Assembly: GCF_001442615.1 (NCBI RefSeq)
Contig: NZ_LMXN01000005.1
Span: 1 to 64,000 of the forward strand
Origin: Algoriphagus resistens
Lineage (GTDB): Bacteria > Bacteroidota > Bacteroidia > Cytophagales > Cyclobacteriaceae
Reading direction: 5' to 3'
DNA length: 64,000 nt
Each line of letters opens with the position of its first letter. The first letter of the stretch is position 1. The translations under genes and the position numbers were made by a program. Of this stretch, positions 25,802-35,557 are shown in pieces. The notes under the pieces are model-generated. The model did not search any database. It was not told the origin of the DNA and saw nothing but the letters and a program-made list of their open reading frames with translations.

Positions 25802-26791
25802 ATGGCTAAATTCTTCACTTTTCTGATTGCCATTATTTGCTTGGGTTGCTCAAGTTCTGAAACTGATTTTGCTTACATCAATACGGTCTCCGGCTCTATT
25901 CCAATAGATTCCATGGGGCTGGCATTAATTCATGAGCACATGCTGGTGGATTTTATAGGCGCAGATTCTGTTTCTTCGGATCGTTATAGCCAAGATGAAG
26001 TTATTGCAAAGGTTTTACCGTATTTGATAGAAATAAAGAAGTATGGGGTGAAAACGGTTTTTGATTGCACACCTTCTTATCTGGCCAAAGATCCTAAATT
26101 GTTAAGTAAACTTTCTGAGCTATCAGGAATCCAACTCGTCACCAACACGGGTTTTTATGGAGCAGTTGGCGGGAAGTACCTGCCTGGTTTTGCATATGCA
26201 GAAAGTGCTGGGGAATTAGCAGCGCGATGGATAGATGAATTTGAAGAGGGAATTGGAGATACTGGAATCAAGCCTGGATTTATCAAAATATCGGTAAACG
26301 AAGAAAATCCAATGCGGGAAATCGATGCTAAATTGATAAGAGCGGCCGGACTTACCCATCAAAAAACGGGGCTGACAATAGCGTCCCACACCGGGACTTG
26401 GGCTACGGCAAAACAGGAAGTAGCTATTTTACAGGAAATGGGAATTGATCCATCAGCTTTCGTTTGGGTCCATGCGCAAGCGGAAGAGGATTTTCAGAAT
26501 TACCTGACAGCTGCTAAACTTGGCGTGTGGATCAGTCTGGACGGAATTGGCTGGAGTGTGGATGAATATGTGGATCGCTTATTTTTTGCCAAGGAAAATG
26601 GAATTTTGGAAAATCTGCTGATTTCCCACGATGCCGGTTGGTATGATCCTGAAAAGTCTGACGGAGGAGATTTTGTGCCCTTTACCAATATTTTTGAAAA
26701 GCTAATGCCTGTCTTGAATGCTAGAGGATTTGAGCAGTCAGATTGGGATTTGCTATTGAAGGAAAATCCAAAAAGTGCATTTGGAAAATGA
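25802..26791 (+). CDS. Phosphotriesterase-family metal-dependent hydrolase, lipoprotein
   Basis: A 329-residue amidohydrolase-fold enzyme with a lipoprotein signal (FLIAIICLGCSSSE, Cys16). All metal ligands of the binuclear PTE site are present: HxH in LALIHEHMLVDF, the carbamylated-Lys candidate in KPGFIKISVNEENP, His in LTIASHTGTW, His in FVWVHAQAE and Asp in LISHDAGWYDP. The family hydrolyses phosphotriesters or lactones; in most bacteria the natural substrate is unknown. Lipid anchoring is unusual for it but fits the many lipoproteins around. Confidence 0.88.
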   Translation: MAKFFTFLIAIICLGCSSSETDFAYINTVSGSIPIDSMGLALIHEHMLVDFIGADSVSSDRYSQDEVIAKVLPYLIEIKKYGVKTVFDCTPSYLAKDPKLLSKLSELSGIQLVTNTGFYGAVGGKYLPGFAYAESAGELAARWIDEFEEGIGDTGIKPGFIKISVNEENPMREIDAKLIRAAGLTHQKTGLTIASHTGTWATAKQEVAILQEMGIDPSAFVWVHAQAEEDFQNYLTAAKLGVWISLDGIGWSVDEYVDRLFFAKENGILENLLISHDAGWYDPEKSDGGDFVPFTNIFEKLMPVLNARGFEQSDWDLLLKENPKSAFGK

Positions 26792-26888
26792 TCAATGGCA
26801 AAATTCAAATTCAGTTTAGAACTACCCACCTTGAGTGTTCAGTTTCAATCTTTGAATTCTATGACAACTGATCATTTTTACGCGATAG

Positions 26889-27491
26889 TTACTTTAATCT
26901 GAATCCCATTCTATAAGTAGCCATCAGGTACCATGGCCAATAACCGTCAAATGAAGACATACTCACTACGGCAGAATTTCTGCGGTTTTCGTTTTTGCTT
27001 TGCCAGTCAAATGCGACCTGCTGGGTGTAGCCTAATCTAGAATAACGCTTAATACTATATTTGTATTCATAATAACTGCCAAATTCATAGTATCTCAGGT
27101 AGGCGCCATCTGTACTGTTTTCACTTCCTAGTTGGAATGAGGGGCCAAAAGCCAAGGAGATTCTGAAATCATTTCTGGTTTTCAGGATGTCATACTTCAA
27201 CGTGACATTGGTGAATAGACCGGAAGAATTATCCTGACCAAAATTAGGGTCGTCATAGTTATCGAAGGACTTTATAGACTGATAATATGTCAAAGAAGGA
27301 TTCAAAGCTGTTCTTTTCCCCAAACCAATACTCAGTTCGTTACTTACGTTGATTCCGTATAATCCAATGTTGCCGTCTATTGCGGGCCCGACTCCCACAT
27401 AATAAGTAAGTTTTCTGTCTTCTTGGGCTAAGGCAGCTGTCTGCAAAAAGTAGGTGATAAGTACAAAACATACGAATAGTTTTTTTTTCAT
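26889..27491 (-). CDS. Small outer-membrane beta-barrel protein (copy A)
   Basis: A 200-residue protein with a signal peptide ending ALAQ. Alternating-pattern strands (YVGVGPAIDGNIGLYGIN, LGKRTALNPSLTYYQS, ISLAFGPSFQLG, PWYLMATYRMGFRLK) suggest an eight-stranded barrel. It is paralogous to the gene at 29311-29913, sharing the SNEL-GLGKRT-N, KYDI and PWYL-ATY landmarks at equal spacing. The two copies flank an M28 peptidase. The C-terminal aromatic-basic ending is typical of barrels. Function unknown. Confidence 0.7.
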   Translation of the reverse strand: MKKKLFVCFVLITYFLQTAALAQEDRKLTYYVGVGPAIDGNIGLYGINVSNELSIGLGKRTALNPSLTYYQSIKSFDNYDDPNFGQDNSSGLFTNVTLKYDILKTRNDFRISLAFGPSFQLGSENSTDGAYLRYYEFGSYYEYKYSIKRYSRLGYTQQVAFDWQSKNENRRNSAVVSMSSFDGYWPWYLMATYRMGFRLK

Positions 27492-27550
27492 AAAAGTGGA
27501 TTTAAGCGAGAAGCTAAATCTAAGAAAAAATACTTAGTTGTAGCTATGAA

Positions 27551-29260
27551 TTAAAGCTGAGGTACTTGAGCCTTGATCGCTTCTTTTGCAAGCGTTATTC
27601 TCCTGAAGGTTTTCTCATCATCTTCAGGTACCAAGTCCTTGATCGAATCCATAGACTTGGCATAATAGTCTGCCCAGGTATCTATTATTTTCTGCTCATC
27701 TTCTTTAGATCCACCTGCCGCAATTGCTTTTTTGCTAAGTTGAACTTCTGTCAGCAAACGTATTTGGGCTTTTGCAGCGATCAAGCTCATCATATGATTT
27801 ACAGTTTTCTTGTCTGCATTTAATAAGGCAAAAGCTGAAACCAGAGCGGCCGTTCCCACATTTTGCATGGTTTTTTGGGAGACTTTATCCAGTCGGTCAT
27901 TATCGGTATGGTAAAATTGATCGGTAAAATGCCACAGCAAAAGTCCGGGAATACCAGCCTGAAGAAAAGGCGTGTGGTCTGATCCTCCCTCAAATGGATT
28001 GGACTTAACCAACCAATCAGCATGTGTACCCTGAGCTTCGAAGTTTGTCAGGATAAAGTCGTTCAAATAATGTGGTTTCATCTGCTCCACTGTCATGGGA
28101 GCGCCTCCCCATTCCGAATGCTTATCCTCGCCGCGAGTCCAGATAGCGCTTGGGTCAGGCATTTTCTCGATCAGAAATGTGCCTCCTGTTAAGTCAGTAT
28201 TTTCACCCACCATGTCCAAGGAAATTCCCCAGTTGATATTGGTTTGCCGCTTTTCCTTTTCCTCAATGTATCTTCTCGTAGAAATTATTTCATCCCCCCA
28301 GAGAAAAGTCAGCGTCCGCTTTAGATTTAACTTGCCTTTTTGGATCAGATTTGAAGTGATTGTTGCCATTTCCAATTGTGTACCTACACCTGTAGCGTTG
28401 TCATTTGCCCCTGGTTCTTGGATATGTGCTGAGAAGACCAAACTTTCCAATGGCAGTTCAGATCCTTTTACATTCGCTACTACCGTGAGTTCTTCAGAAT
28501 CATAGATCTTTGTTTCGGCCTTCACCAGCACTTCTACTTTGCCTTTTGCTAATTCAGTTTTCAGTTTTTCTTTGGCTTCAAGGGAAAGCGCCATTGCCCA
28601 AGTCGGGTTTTTCTTATCATATCTCAAACTTCGAAACTGGATAGAAGTCGTGTTCTTTTCTGGCTGCAAATATTCTGGCATATCATAAGTCAACACTCCC
28701 AATGCGCCATTTTTGCCCACTGCGGCTTGCAAAGTTGTGTAGTCAACCTGATCGGAAAAGAGAATTTTTCCTTTCACATCAAGAGAAGAAAGGGCATTTT
28801 TGCTTTCGATATAAACCACTTCCCCGGTAATTCCTTCAGCCGGAGTGGAGGAGGAATACTGATAAATCATATTGCGGTTGGTCTCGGAGGAAAGCAGATT
28901 TTCATTCGCTCCTACTATTTTTACTGAGCAAGAAACAGGTTCCCAGGTGGGCTGCTTCATCTTCCTGTTTTCTATTCTATAGGTAAATTGATCTGTCTGC
29001 TTGGCTTTTTCCTCTAAGATATAACCAGCTGCTTCCAGCTTCTCGGCAATGCGAAATACAGTATTGTTAAATCCGGTATTTCCTGCTATTCTCCAATACT
29101 GCTCCACAAAGGCTACTGTCTCATAGGCTAAATCCCCATTGAATTCTGGTCGTACCAGCTTAAAATAAGGGTTTGTGAGCTTCTGTAAAGGAGCTTTTTG
29201 TGCGGATGTGTTGAAAGTAATAAGCAGAAAAACTATGGATAGAAAGGAGGGGGATTTCAT
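27551..29260 (-). CDS. M28-family zinc aminopeptidase, exported
   Basis: The start at 29260 is chosen because a signal peptide follows directly (MKSPSFLSIVFLLITFNTSAQ); an ATG at 29293 would add 11 residues. The protein of 569 residues has a PA domain inserted before the catalytic region (GEVVYIESKNALSSLDVKG). The M28 zinc ligands are visible in VFSAHIQEPGANDNATG (His, Asp), TFLWGDEIISTRRYIE (Glu), WGISLDMVGENTDL (Asp) and EGGSDHTPFLQAG (His). It should cleave N-terminal residues from peptides in the periplasm. It lies between two paralogous barrel genes on the same strand. Confidence 0.88.
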   Translation of the reverse strand: MKSPSFLSIVFLLITFNTSAQKAPLQKLTNPYFKLVRPEFNGDLAYETVAFVEQYWRIAGNTGFNNTVFRIAEKLEAAGYILEEKAKQTDQFTYRIENRKMKQPTWEPVSCSVKIVGANENLLSSETNRNMIYQYSSSTPAEGITGEVVYIESKNALSSLDVKGKILFSDQVDYTTLQAAVGKNGALGVLTYDMPEYLQPEKNTTSIQFRSLRYDKKNPTWAMALSLEAKEKLKTELAKGKVEVLVKAETKIYDSEELTVVANVKGSELPLESLVFSAHIQEPGANDNATGVGTQLEMATITSNLIQKGKLNLKRTLTFLWGDEIISTRRYIEEKEKRQTNINWGISLDMVGENTDLTGGTFLIEKMPDPSAIWTRGEDKHSEWGGAPMTVEQMKPHYLNDFILTNFEAQGTHADWLVKSNPFEGGSDHTPFLQAGIPGLLLWHFTDQFYHTDNDRLDKVSQKTMQNVGTAALVSAFALLNADKKTVNHMMSLIAAKAQIRLLTEVQLSKKAIAAGGSKEDEQKIIDTWADYYAKSMDSIKDLVPEDDEKTFRRITLAKEAIKAQVPQL

Positions 29261-29310
29261 GCGACCGTGGTGTATTGATGTGCTTTTGGGCACAAGATAG
29301 AGTTTTAGGT

Positions 29311-29913
29311 TTATTTCTTCCCGACTTTATATCTCATTTTATAGGTGGCGTTAAGATACCAAGGCATAGCGTTTTCAGCCCCATATGCCGAAAGACTGAT
29401 TGCATTCTTTCGATTAGGATTTTTGGAATTCCACTGAGCTTCTAATTCTATCATCAACCCAACGCGCTGATATTTATTGACTATGTAGTTTGAGGTAGGG
29501 GTTCCAGTATAGAAAGAGCGGATGAATGATTCTCCTCCTAGCTGTAGCGAAGGTCCCGCTGAAAAAGCTAAGTTGAATCCAGAAGGGCGTTGTATGATGT
29601 CGTACTTGAATGATGGGGTTATGAAAATACCAGATGACTGTTCATTATTCTTTCCGTTTGAATACTCAGGCAATATTTTTTCATTGTAACTACCCAAGGA
29701 TTGATAGAATAAAAGTCCTGCATTGAATGAGGTCCTCTTACCAAGTCTTACGTTTAATTCATTGGAGAAATTGAGCCCATAAAGATCATTCATGCCGTCA
29801 ATGGAAGATCCAAATCCTACAGTGTATTGAAGTTTGGGTTTTTCTTGGGCTGATAAAGCAAAAGGCAGTAAGCAGACCAAAGATAGGATTAGAAGGAGTC
29901 GATTTGTTTTCAT
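29311..29913 (-). CDS. Small outer-membrane beta-barrel protein (copy B)
   Basis: A 200-residue protein, the same length as the copy at 26889-27491, with a signal peptide ending ALSAQ. Shared landmarks are VGFGSSIDGMNDLYGLNFSN, LGKRTSFNAGLLFYQSLGSY, SFKYDII, FSAGPSLQLGG and MPWYLNATYKMRY. The genes probably arose by duplication around the intervening peptidase gene. No function is assigned. The three genes may form one minus-strand transcript beginning here; the spaces between them are 50 and 59 bases. Confidence 0.7.
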   Translation of the reverse strand: MKTNRLLLILSLVCLLPFALSAQEKPKLQYTVGFGSSIDGMNDLYGLNFSNELNVRLGKRTSFNAGLLFYQSLGSYNEKILPEYSNGKNNEQSSGIFITPSFKYDIIQRPSGFNLAFSAGPSLQLGGESFIRSFYTGTPTSNYIVNKYQRVGLMIELEAQWNSKNPNRKNAISLSAYGAENAMPWYLNATYKMRYKVGKK

Positions 29914-30259
29914 GTTTTAGAAAGTTTTAAAAGTTGATTTATCGAATTTCTACTAATCTTCCTTAAAACTAAACTCTCTTTAGTTTAATTAACTAAAAGA
30001 TTGTTAAAATGTTTTTAGTCAGAAATTTAATAGATTTCTGTAGGTGTGATTCTATTTTCAATCCATTACATGGATCAAATTATTCCAAGCTTTTTTCAAA
30101 AAAAGATGAATAACTAACTACAACTTGTTGCAGCTTTTCAAACTTGGGACTTTGCAGCTCTTACAATCTTCCGATTTCCCATTTCCTTCTCACCAAACAT
30201 TATTCTGTAAAAATTGGCGGATCACTTCCTCAATTTGCCAGCCCTGCTTACCTTTGCGC
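29914..30259. other. AT-rich intergenic region upstream of guaA
   Basis: 346 bases of divergent promoter region between the barrel gene and guaA. TACCTTTG (30249-30256), just before the guaA ATG, matches the TAnnTTTG -7 element, but no TTG lies at the usual 17-23 base distance. A 45-codon in-frame extension of guaA into this region has no similarity to GuaA. I do not recognise a purine riboswitch. Confidence 0.45.
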
Positions 30260-31789
30260 ATGGCAGAACAAATCCTCATCCTTGATTTCGGTTCTCAGTA
30301 CACACAACTTATCGCCCGACGAGTTAGAGAGCTGAATGTTTATTGCGAAATCCATCCTTATAATAAAGTTCCAGAGATCACTTCCGATATCAAAGGAGTG
30401 ATTCTTTCAGGTTCTCCATGCTCAGTCCGAGACGAGGGGTCCCCTGATTTGGATCTGGACATTTTGAGAGGCAGACTCCCACTCTTGGGCGTATGTTACG
30501 GTTCCCAACTTCTGGCGCAGAAATACGGAGGGGAAGTACTTCCATCCGAGATCAGAGAATATGGAAGAGCTAATCTGAGCCATCTGGATAACCATTACGA
30601 CCTGCTCAAGGAAATGAGCCATGGTTCGCAGGTATGGATGTCACATGGAGATACGATCAAGAATTTACCTGATAATTTTGAAGTTATTGCCAGCACTGAT
30701 TCTGTACGAGTGGCGGCCTTCAAAATCCAGAATGAAGAAACGTACGGAATTCAATTTCACCCAGAAGTAACACACTCCACTGAGGGGAAAAATCTTCTTA
30801 GAAATTTTGTGGTTGGAATCTGCGGTTGCGCCCAGGACTGGACTTCAGATGTATTTATTGATGCAAGTATAGCTGATTTGAAAGCTAAAATCGGCTCTGA
30901 TAAAGTGGTGATGGGGCTTTCGGGCGGGGTGGATTCTTCAGTAGCGGCTACCTTGATCCACCGCGCTATCGGTGATCAGCTAATCTGTGTATTTGTAGAT
31001 AATGGCTTGCTTCGCAAAAATGAATTCGAAGAAGTTTTAGATTCGTATAAGCACATGGGATTGAATGTGATTGGTGTAGATGCCAAGCAGAAATTCTACG
31101 ATGCCCTAGCGGGTATCACAGATCCTGAAGCTAAGAGAAAAGCAATCGGAAACGCGTTTATTGAGGTTTTCGATGAAGAATCAAATAAGCTGGAAGATGT
31201 CAAGTGGCTTGGACAAGGAACGATCTATCCGGATGTGATCGAATCGATTTCTGTAAAAGGACCTTCTGCTACTATCAAATCCCACCACAATGTGGGAGGT
31301 TTACCCGATTTCATGAAGCTTTCGGTAGTGGAGCCGTTGAATACTTTGTTTAAAGATGAGGTTCGTGAAGTAGGACGTGCTTTGGAAATTGTGGAAACGA
31401 TCATCGGTCGTCATCCTTTCCCAGGCCCAGGGCTTGGTATTCGTATTTTAGGAGATATTACTGCAGAGAAAGTAAAAACGCTGCAGGAAGTGGATCATAT
31501 TTTTATCAAAGGTCTGAAAGATGCCGGTCTTTATGATGGTGTATGGCAGGCAGGAGCTATGCTTCTTCCAATACAGTCTGTAGGTGTGATGGGAGATGAA
31601 CGGACTTATGAGAAAGTTGTGGCGCTGAGAGCTGTAGGTTCAGTAGATGGGATGACTGCTGACTGGATTCACTTGCCATATGAGTTTCTGGGCAAGATAT
31701 CTAATGAAATCATCAATAAAGTAAAAGGTGTTAACCGCGTTGTGTACGATATTTCTTCAAAGCCGCCGGCAACTATTGAGTGGGAATAA
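30260..31789 (+). CDS. guaA: GMP synthase (glutamine-hydrolysing)
   Basis: The start at the ATG at 30260 ([20 protein letters not shown]) is the conserved GuaA N-terminus, giving 509 residues. The class I glutamine amidotransferase domain has the nucleophile in [14 protein letters not shown] and the His-Glu pair in [12 protein letters not shown]. The ATP pyrophosphatase P-loop is [16 protein letters not shown], and the dimerisation domain ends [16 protein letters not shown]. It converts XMP to GMP with glutamine and ATP. The gene is monocistronic with its own terminator. Confidence 0.97.
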   Translation: MAEQILILDFGSQYTQLIARRVRELNVYCEIHPYNKVPEITSDIKGVILSGSPCSVRDEGSPDLDLDILRGRLPLLGVCYGSQLLAQKYGGEVLPSEIREYGRANLSHLDNHYDLLKEMSHGSQVWMSHGDTIKNLPDNFEVIASTDSVRVAAFKIQNEETYGIQFHPEVTHSTEGKNLLRNFVVGICGCAQDWTSDVFIDASIADLKAKIGSDKVVMGLSGGVDSSVAATLIHRAIGDQLICVFVDNGLLRKNEFEEVLDSYKHMGLNVIGVDAKQKFYDALAGITDPEAKRKAIGNAFIEVFDEESNKLEDVKWLGQGTIYPDVIESISVKGPSATIKSHHNVGGLPDFMKLSVVEPLNTLFKDEVREVGRALEIVETIIGRHPFPGPGLGIRILGDITAEKVKTLQEVDHIFIKGLKDAGLYDGVWQAGAMLLPIQSVGVMGDERTYEKVVALRAVGSVDGMTADWIHLPYEFLGKISNEIINKVKGVNRVVYDISSKPPATIEWE

Positions 31790-31806
31790 GAAATTTGAAA
31801 TTGTGA

Positions 31807-31833
31807 AACCCGGAGATAACGCTTCGGGTTTTT
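31807..31833 (+). terminator. Rho-independent terminator after guaA
   Basis: AACCCGGAG (31807-31815) pairs with CTTCGGGTT (31822-31830), with one G-U pair, around a 6-base loop, followed by a short T-tract. It lies 17 bases after the guaA stop. Confidence 0.85.
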
Positions 31834-32018
31834 GCATTTTATGTTTACCTACATTAGAAAATCGTGGGATAAAATTATCATAAGGAGGCTTGGGAATGAA
31901 GTATTTAAGCTCCTTCGGTCATCGATCTCCGATCTTTTGTCTACCAAATCAAGGGAAATGTGGTAATTGACATCAATTAAGATAATCATATTCCTTCTTA
32001 AGCCTTTTCGGCTCGAAC

Positions 32019-32048
32019 TTTGGGTTTGAAAATAATGGGTTAAATTTG
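32019..32048 (+). promoter_or_regulatory. Promoter of the binding-protein/hemL operon
   Basis: TTTG (32019-32022), an 18-base spacer and TAAATTTG (32041-32048) match the Bacteroidota consensus. Transcription should start about 30 bases before the ATG at 32084. Confidence 0.7.
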
Positions 32049-32083
32049 CAGACCCTGTTTGATGTTTGATTCACCTCGAAATA

Positions 32084-33733
32084 ATGAAAAAATTTCTTTT
32101 AGTAATTCCGGTATTTTTCATCTTGAGTTTTGCTATTGCCCAAATTCCCACACCGGATGACTATCGCAAGGCTCAGTCCGAGCTGGCTGCCAAAAATTAC
32201 TGGGAAGCAATTCCTCTTTTCAAGCAATTTACCGATCCTAAGGAGTATGGGAATTTGGCAAACTATGCAGCTTTTCATTTGGCTGAAGCCGCACTGGGAG
32301 CCAATCAGCCGGGACAAGCAGTAACTGCTTTGGAACCTGTAGTCACTAGCAACTGGGCAAAATCAGAAGAAGCGAAATACCTTTTGGCCGTTGCCTATTT
32401 CAAAAACCAACAGAATTTAGAAGCTCTTAGACTCATCAAAAAAATCAGAGATGATAAGCTTATGTCAATGGCTGAAAATGCCACATACGAAAATCTGAAG
32501 CAGGTCAGTGTTAGTTTTATGATAGCCAACCTTTCGGAGTTCAAGGAAAATAGTGGCTATGGAGAAGCGCTGAAGAGAGTATTGGAAAATCAGACTATTC
32601 TTTCGGCAACAGAACGTGCAGCTTACTATGAGTTACAAGGCAAAGCAAACGTGGGTAAAAATGCGGTGAAAGACGAGGTATTGGATATTGTGGTGATTTT
32701 GCCTTTTACTAATTCCTCCCGCACAAACCTATCGACTATCCCGCAGAATGATTTCGTATTTGAATTGTACCAGGGGTTGGAATACGGAGTAGAGCAGTTG
32801 AAGCAAAATGGAACCATGGTCAACATGTTGACTTTTGATTCGAAGAGAGATGTAGCTCATTTACAAAGTCTATTGACAGAACCCGCTATTGCTTCTGCTG
32901 ATATTATTATCGGTCCGATTTATCCTGACGAATCTGATGTAGTCAGCAGTTTTGCTGAGACGGCCAAGATTCCGTTTGTCCATCCACTTTCAAACCTTGG
33001 TGAACGATTTGAAGAATTGAGGTACAGTTATTTGTTCCGCCCATCTGTTAGTTCGATAGCGGAGGGAATTGTGGAAGGCCTTAGAAAGCAGAATTGGGGC
33101 AAAAGGGTTGCCGTTGGATATAGTGGAAGTTCCCGTGATGAGATGTTGGCGAAAATGCTTCAAGATCAATTGGCAGCAGCTGGATTTCAGATGGTGAAAT
33201 ACGAACAAATCAATCCAAGAAACACCAGTGAGTTTTTGCAGGGATTGGGAATCCGTGGAGGTCAATCCACTGTGTCTGTGGATCAGATTATTCTACTTTC
33301 AGATGACCCATCGATTGCTCAGCCTGCATTTTCATTGATGGAATCAATTACAGCTTCCATACCGACACTGGTAATGGACTCGTGGTTGGGGTTTAATTTT
33401 GCGAATTATGAAATGCTGGAGTTTCCTAATTTCTATTTCATAGGCAATAATACCTTGAATTTTTATGGTGAGCCTATGCAGGAATTCCGGAATAAATTTT
33501 ACGACAAGTACCTGAATTTCCCAAGCATGAACGCTGCCATTGGAGTGGAGTTGGTCAATTGGATTGCATCCAACATGTCTGACACCAAGGGATTTGATTT
33601 AAGAAGAAACCTGGATCAGAAAGCATTCCAAGCTGGTGATTTGACTTGGGGATTCAATTTCCAAGGAGCCCACAATAATCAATACGTGCCTGTGTTCAAG
33701 TTAGAAGCGGGTGAATTGAAACCTTTAGATTAA
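32084..33733 (+). CDS. Periplasmic binding protein (type 1 fold) with N-terminal tetratricopeptide-like region
   Basis: The start at 32084 is followed by a signal peptide (MKKFLLVIPVFFILSFAIAQ). The 549-residue protein has a helical repeat region (about 25-190, e.g. NYAAFHLAEAALGANQPGQA and EAKYLLAVAYFKNQQN) and then a receptor-type ligand-binding domain: DIVVILPFTNSS, GLEYGVEQLKQNG, ADIIIGPIYPDESDVVSSFAE, IPFVHPLSNLG. The domain order is like that of LpoA-type penicillin-binding-protein activators, but orthology is not certain. No transporter genes adjoin it. It precedes hemL by three bases. Confidence 0.75.
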   Translation: MKKFLLVIPVFFILSFAIAQIPTPDDYRKAQSELAAKNYWEAIPLFKQFTDPKEYGNLANYAAFHLAEAALGANQPGQAVTALEPVVTSNWAKSEEAKYLLAVAYFKNQQNLEALRLIKKIRDDKLMSMAENATYENLKQVSVSFMIANLSEFKENSGYGEALKRVLENQTILSATERAAYYELQGKANVGKNAVKDEVLDIVVILPFTNSSRTNLSTIPQNDFVFELYQGLEYGVEQLKQNGTMVNMLTFDSKRDVAHLQSLLTEPAIASADIIIGPIYPDESDVVSSFAETAKIPFVHPLSNLGERFEELRYSYLFRPSVSSIAEGIVEGLRKQNWGKRVAVGYSGSSRDEMLAKMLQDQLAAAGFQMVKYEQINPRNTSEFLQGLGIRGGQSTVSVDQIILLSDDPSIAQPAFSLMESITASIPTLVMDSWLGFNFANYEMLEFPNFYFIGNNTLNFYGEPMQEFRNKFYDKYLNFPSMNAAIGVELVNWIASNMSDTKGFDLRRNLDQKAFQAGDLTWGFNFQGAHNNQYVPVFKLEAGELKPLD

Positions 33734-33736
33734 ATC

Positions 33737-35047
33737 ATGAATATTTCTAAGAGTAAGGCACTTTTTGCCAAAGCCCAAAATTTCATTCCAGGTGGAGTGA
33801 ATTCTCCTGTTCGTGCCTTTCGGGCGGTTGGTGGTGAACCGCTTTTTATAAAAGAAGCAGACGGGGCATTTTTGTACGATGAGGATGGAAATAAATTCAT
33901 AGAACTGATCAACAGCTGGGGGCCAATGCTCCTAGGCCATAATCACCCGAAAGTGAAGGATGCGATAATTCAGGCTATGGAAGATGGGACATCTTTTGGT
34001 GCTCCTACAGCACGTGAAGTGGAAATAGCTGAGCTGATCGTAAGCATGGTGCCTTCTATAGAGAAAGTTAGAATGGTGAATTCCGGTACGGAAGCGACCA
34101 TGTCAGCTATCCGGGTTGCCAGAGGCTACACTGGTCGGGATAAATTTATCAAGATGGAAGGGCATTACCATGGTCACGGTGACTCATTTTTGATTGCAGC
34201 AGGTTCTGGGGCAATGACGATGGGAGATCCAGACTCGCCAGGAGTAACCAAAGGAACGGCTAAGGATACCCTGATCGCTCCTTACAATGATTTGGAGGCG
34301 ATTGAGGAGCTTGTAGCGGCAAATCCAGGAGAAATTGCAGCATTGATCTTGGAACCTGTTCCGGGAAATATGGGGCTTTGTATTCCCAAAGAAGGATATC
34401 TACAGGGACTTCGGGAAATCTGTACAAGAGAAGGAATTGTTCTGATCTTCGATGAAGTGATGACAGGGTTCCGTTTGGCAAAAGGTGGCGCCCAGGAAGT
34501 TTTTGGCGTAACCCCTGATATGACTACACTTGGCAAAATTATCGGGGGAGGTATGCCGGTTGGAGCTTATGGAGGAAAGAGAGAGATAATGGAGTTTGTA
34601 TCACCTGCCGGACCTGTTTATCAGGCAGGTACACTTTCCGGAAATCCAATCGCTATGGCTGCCGGATTGACCATGTTGAATATTCTGAATGAAGATCCAA
34701 CTGTTTATTCCGAGCTAAATCACATCGGAACGAAATTGACAGAGGGAATTATAAGTATCAATGAGGAGCTAGGACTGAATTATACGATTAATAGCGTTGG
34801 AAGTATGTATTCGTTGTTTTTCACAGATAGGCCCGTACATGATTTTGGAAGTGCAAAGACTTCTGACACCGTTTTATTTGGAAAGTATTTCCAGGCGATG
34901 CTGAAGCGTGGCGTGTACCTGGCACCGAGCCAGTTTGAAAGTTTGTTCTTATCTACCGCCTTGAAAGATGAATTGATTGATCAGATTTTAGTCGCTCATA
35001 AGGAAGCGATGGTGGAGATACTTGCATTGAAACAAATAGAAAATTAG
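33737..35047 (+). CDS. hemL: Glutamate-1-semialdehyde 2,1-aminomutase
   Basis: A 436-residue PLP enzyme that makes 5-aminolevulinate in the C5 haem pathway. Motifs are IPGGVNSPVRAFRAVGG, VRMVNSGTEATMSAIRVARG, GHYHGHGDSFLIAAGSG, LIFDEVMTGFRLAKGG and TTLGKIIGGGMPVGAYGG, where the Lys binds PLP. The partner enzyme glutamyl-tRNA reductase (hemA) is at 58187-59455 in the same window. The gene follows the binding-protein gene after three bases and lies 15 bases before the ArsC/Spx-like gene. Confidence 0.96.
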   Translation: MNISKSKALFAKAQNFIPGGVNSPVRAFRAVGGEPLFIKEADGAFLYDEDGNKFIELINSWGPMLLGHNHPKVKDAIIQAMEDGTSFGAPTAREVEIAELIVSMVPSIEKVRMVNSGTEATMSAIRVARGYTGRDKFIKMEGHYHGHGDSFLIAAGSGAMTMGDPDSPGVTKGTAKDTLIAPYNDLEAIEELVAANPGEIAALILEPVPGNMGLCIPKEGYLQGLREICTREGIVLIFDEVMTGFRLAKGGAQEVFGVTPDMTTLGKIIGGGMPVGAYGGKREIMEFVSPAGPVYQAGTLSGNPIAMAAGLTMLNILNEDPTVYSELNHIGTKLTEGIISINEELGLNYTINSVGSMYSLFFTDRPVHDFGSAKTSDTVLFGKYFQAMLKRGVYLAPSQFESLFLSTALKDELIDQILVAHKEAMVEILALKQIEN

Positions 35048-35062
35048 AGAAATTATTGATCC

Positions 35063-35416
35063 ATGCCTATCAAAGTTTACGGAATTAAGAATTGCAATAC
35101 GATGAAGAAGACCTTCGATTTCCTAGTGGAAAAAGGAGTGGAGTACGACTTCATTGACTATAAAAAGCAAAAGCCTGAAGCGCCACTTTTAGAAAGTTTT
35201 TTGGAGAAAACTGATCTTGGTTCTTTGGTGAATAAAAAAGGAACGACTTATCGGAAAATGACTGATGAGCAGAAATCAGCTCTTGAAAGTGAGGAGACTG
35301 CGATTCCTGTTTTGGAAGAAAACCCAAGTATGATCAAGCGTCCGGTGATCGTTTACAAAGACGGAAGTCTGACTTTGGGTTTTGATCCTGAATTGATTGA
35401 AGGGCATTTGAAATAA
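35063..35416 (+). CDS. ArsC/Spx/YffB-family thioredoxin-fold protein
   Basis: A 117-residue protein. The N-terminal KVYGIKNCNTMKKTFDFLVE carries one Cys in the position of the ArsC active site, and there is no second Cys of a CxxC pair, as in the YffB/Spx group. The region KKGTTYRKMTDEQKSAL and the ending MIKRPVIVYKDGSLTLGFDPE are family landmarks. Members are annotated as arsenate reductases but most are glutathione-dependent or regulatory proteins. It is the third gene of the operon beginning at 32084. Confidence 0.88.
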   Translation: MPIKVYGIKNCNTMKKTFDFLVEKGVEYDFIDYKKQKPEAPLLESFLEKTDLGSLVNKKGTTYRKMTDEQKSALESEETAIPVLEENPSMIKRPVIVYKDGSLTLGFDPELIEGHLK

Positions 35417-35464
35417 AGTTCCCGCAACACGGCGGCACATTTTGTTACCAGGGCTATATTGCTC

Positions 35465-35484
35465 TTCGAGGTGGTGACCTCGAA
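35465..35484. repeat. Perfect hairpin between convergent genes
   Basis: TTCGAGGT (35465-35472) and ACCTCGAA (35477-35484) form a perfect 8-base stem around GGTG. It lies in the 141-base space between the convergent ArsC-like and DUF2231 genes. No T-tract follows on either strand, so a terminator role is uncertain. Confidence 0.45.
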
Positions 35485-35557
35485 TGATTTATAGTTGGAT
35501 TTGTAATCCTTTAATAAACTTTGAAATTGCGGATTCCGAAGAGTAGTTAGAATTTTA

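Noticed and set aside
28095..28505. Plus-strand frame of 136 codons inside the M28 peptidase gene
   Set aside because: Antisense to the zinc-site region of a clear gene; no signal or motif.
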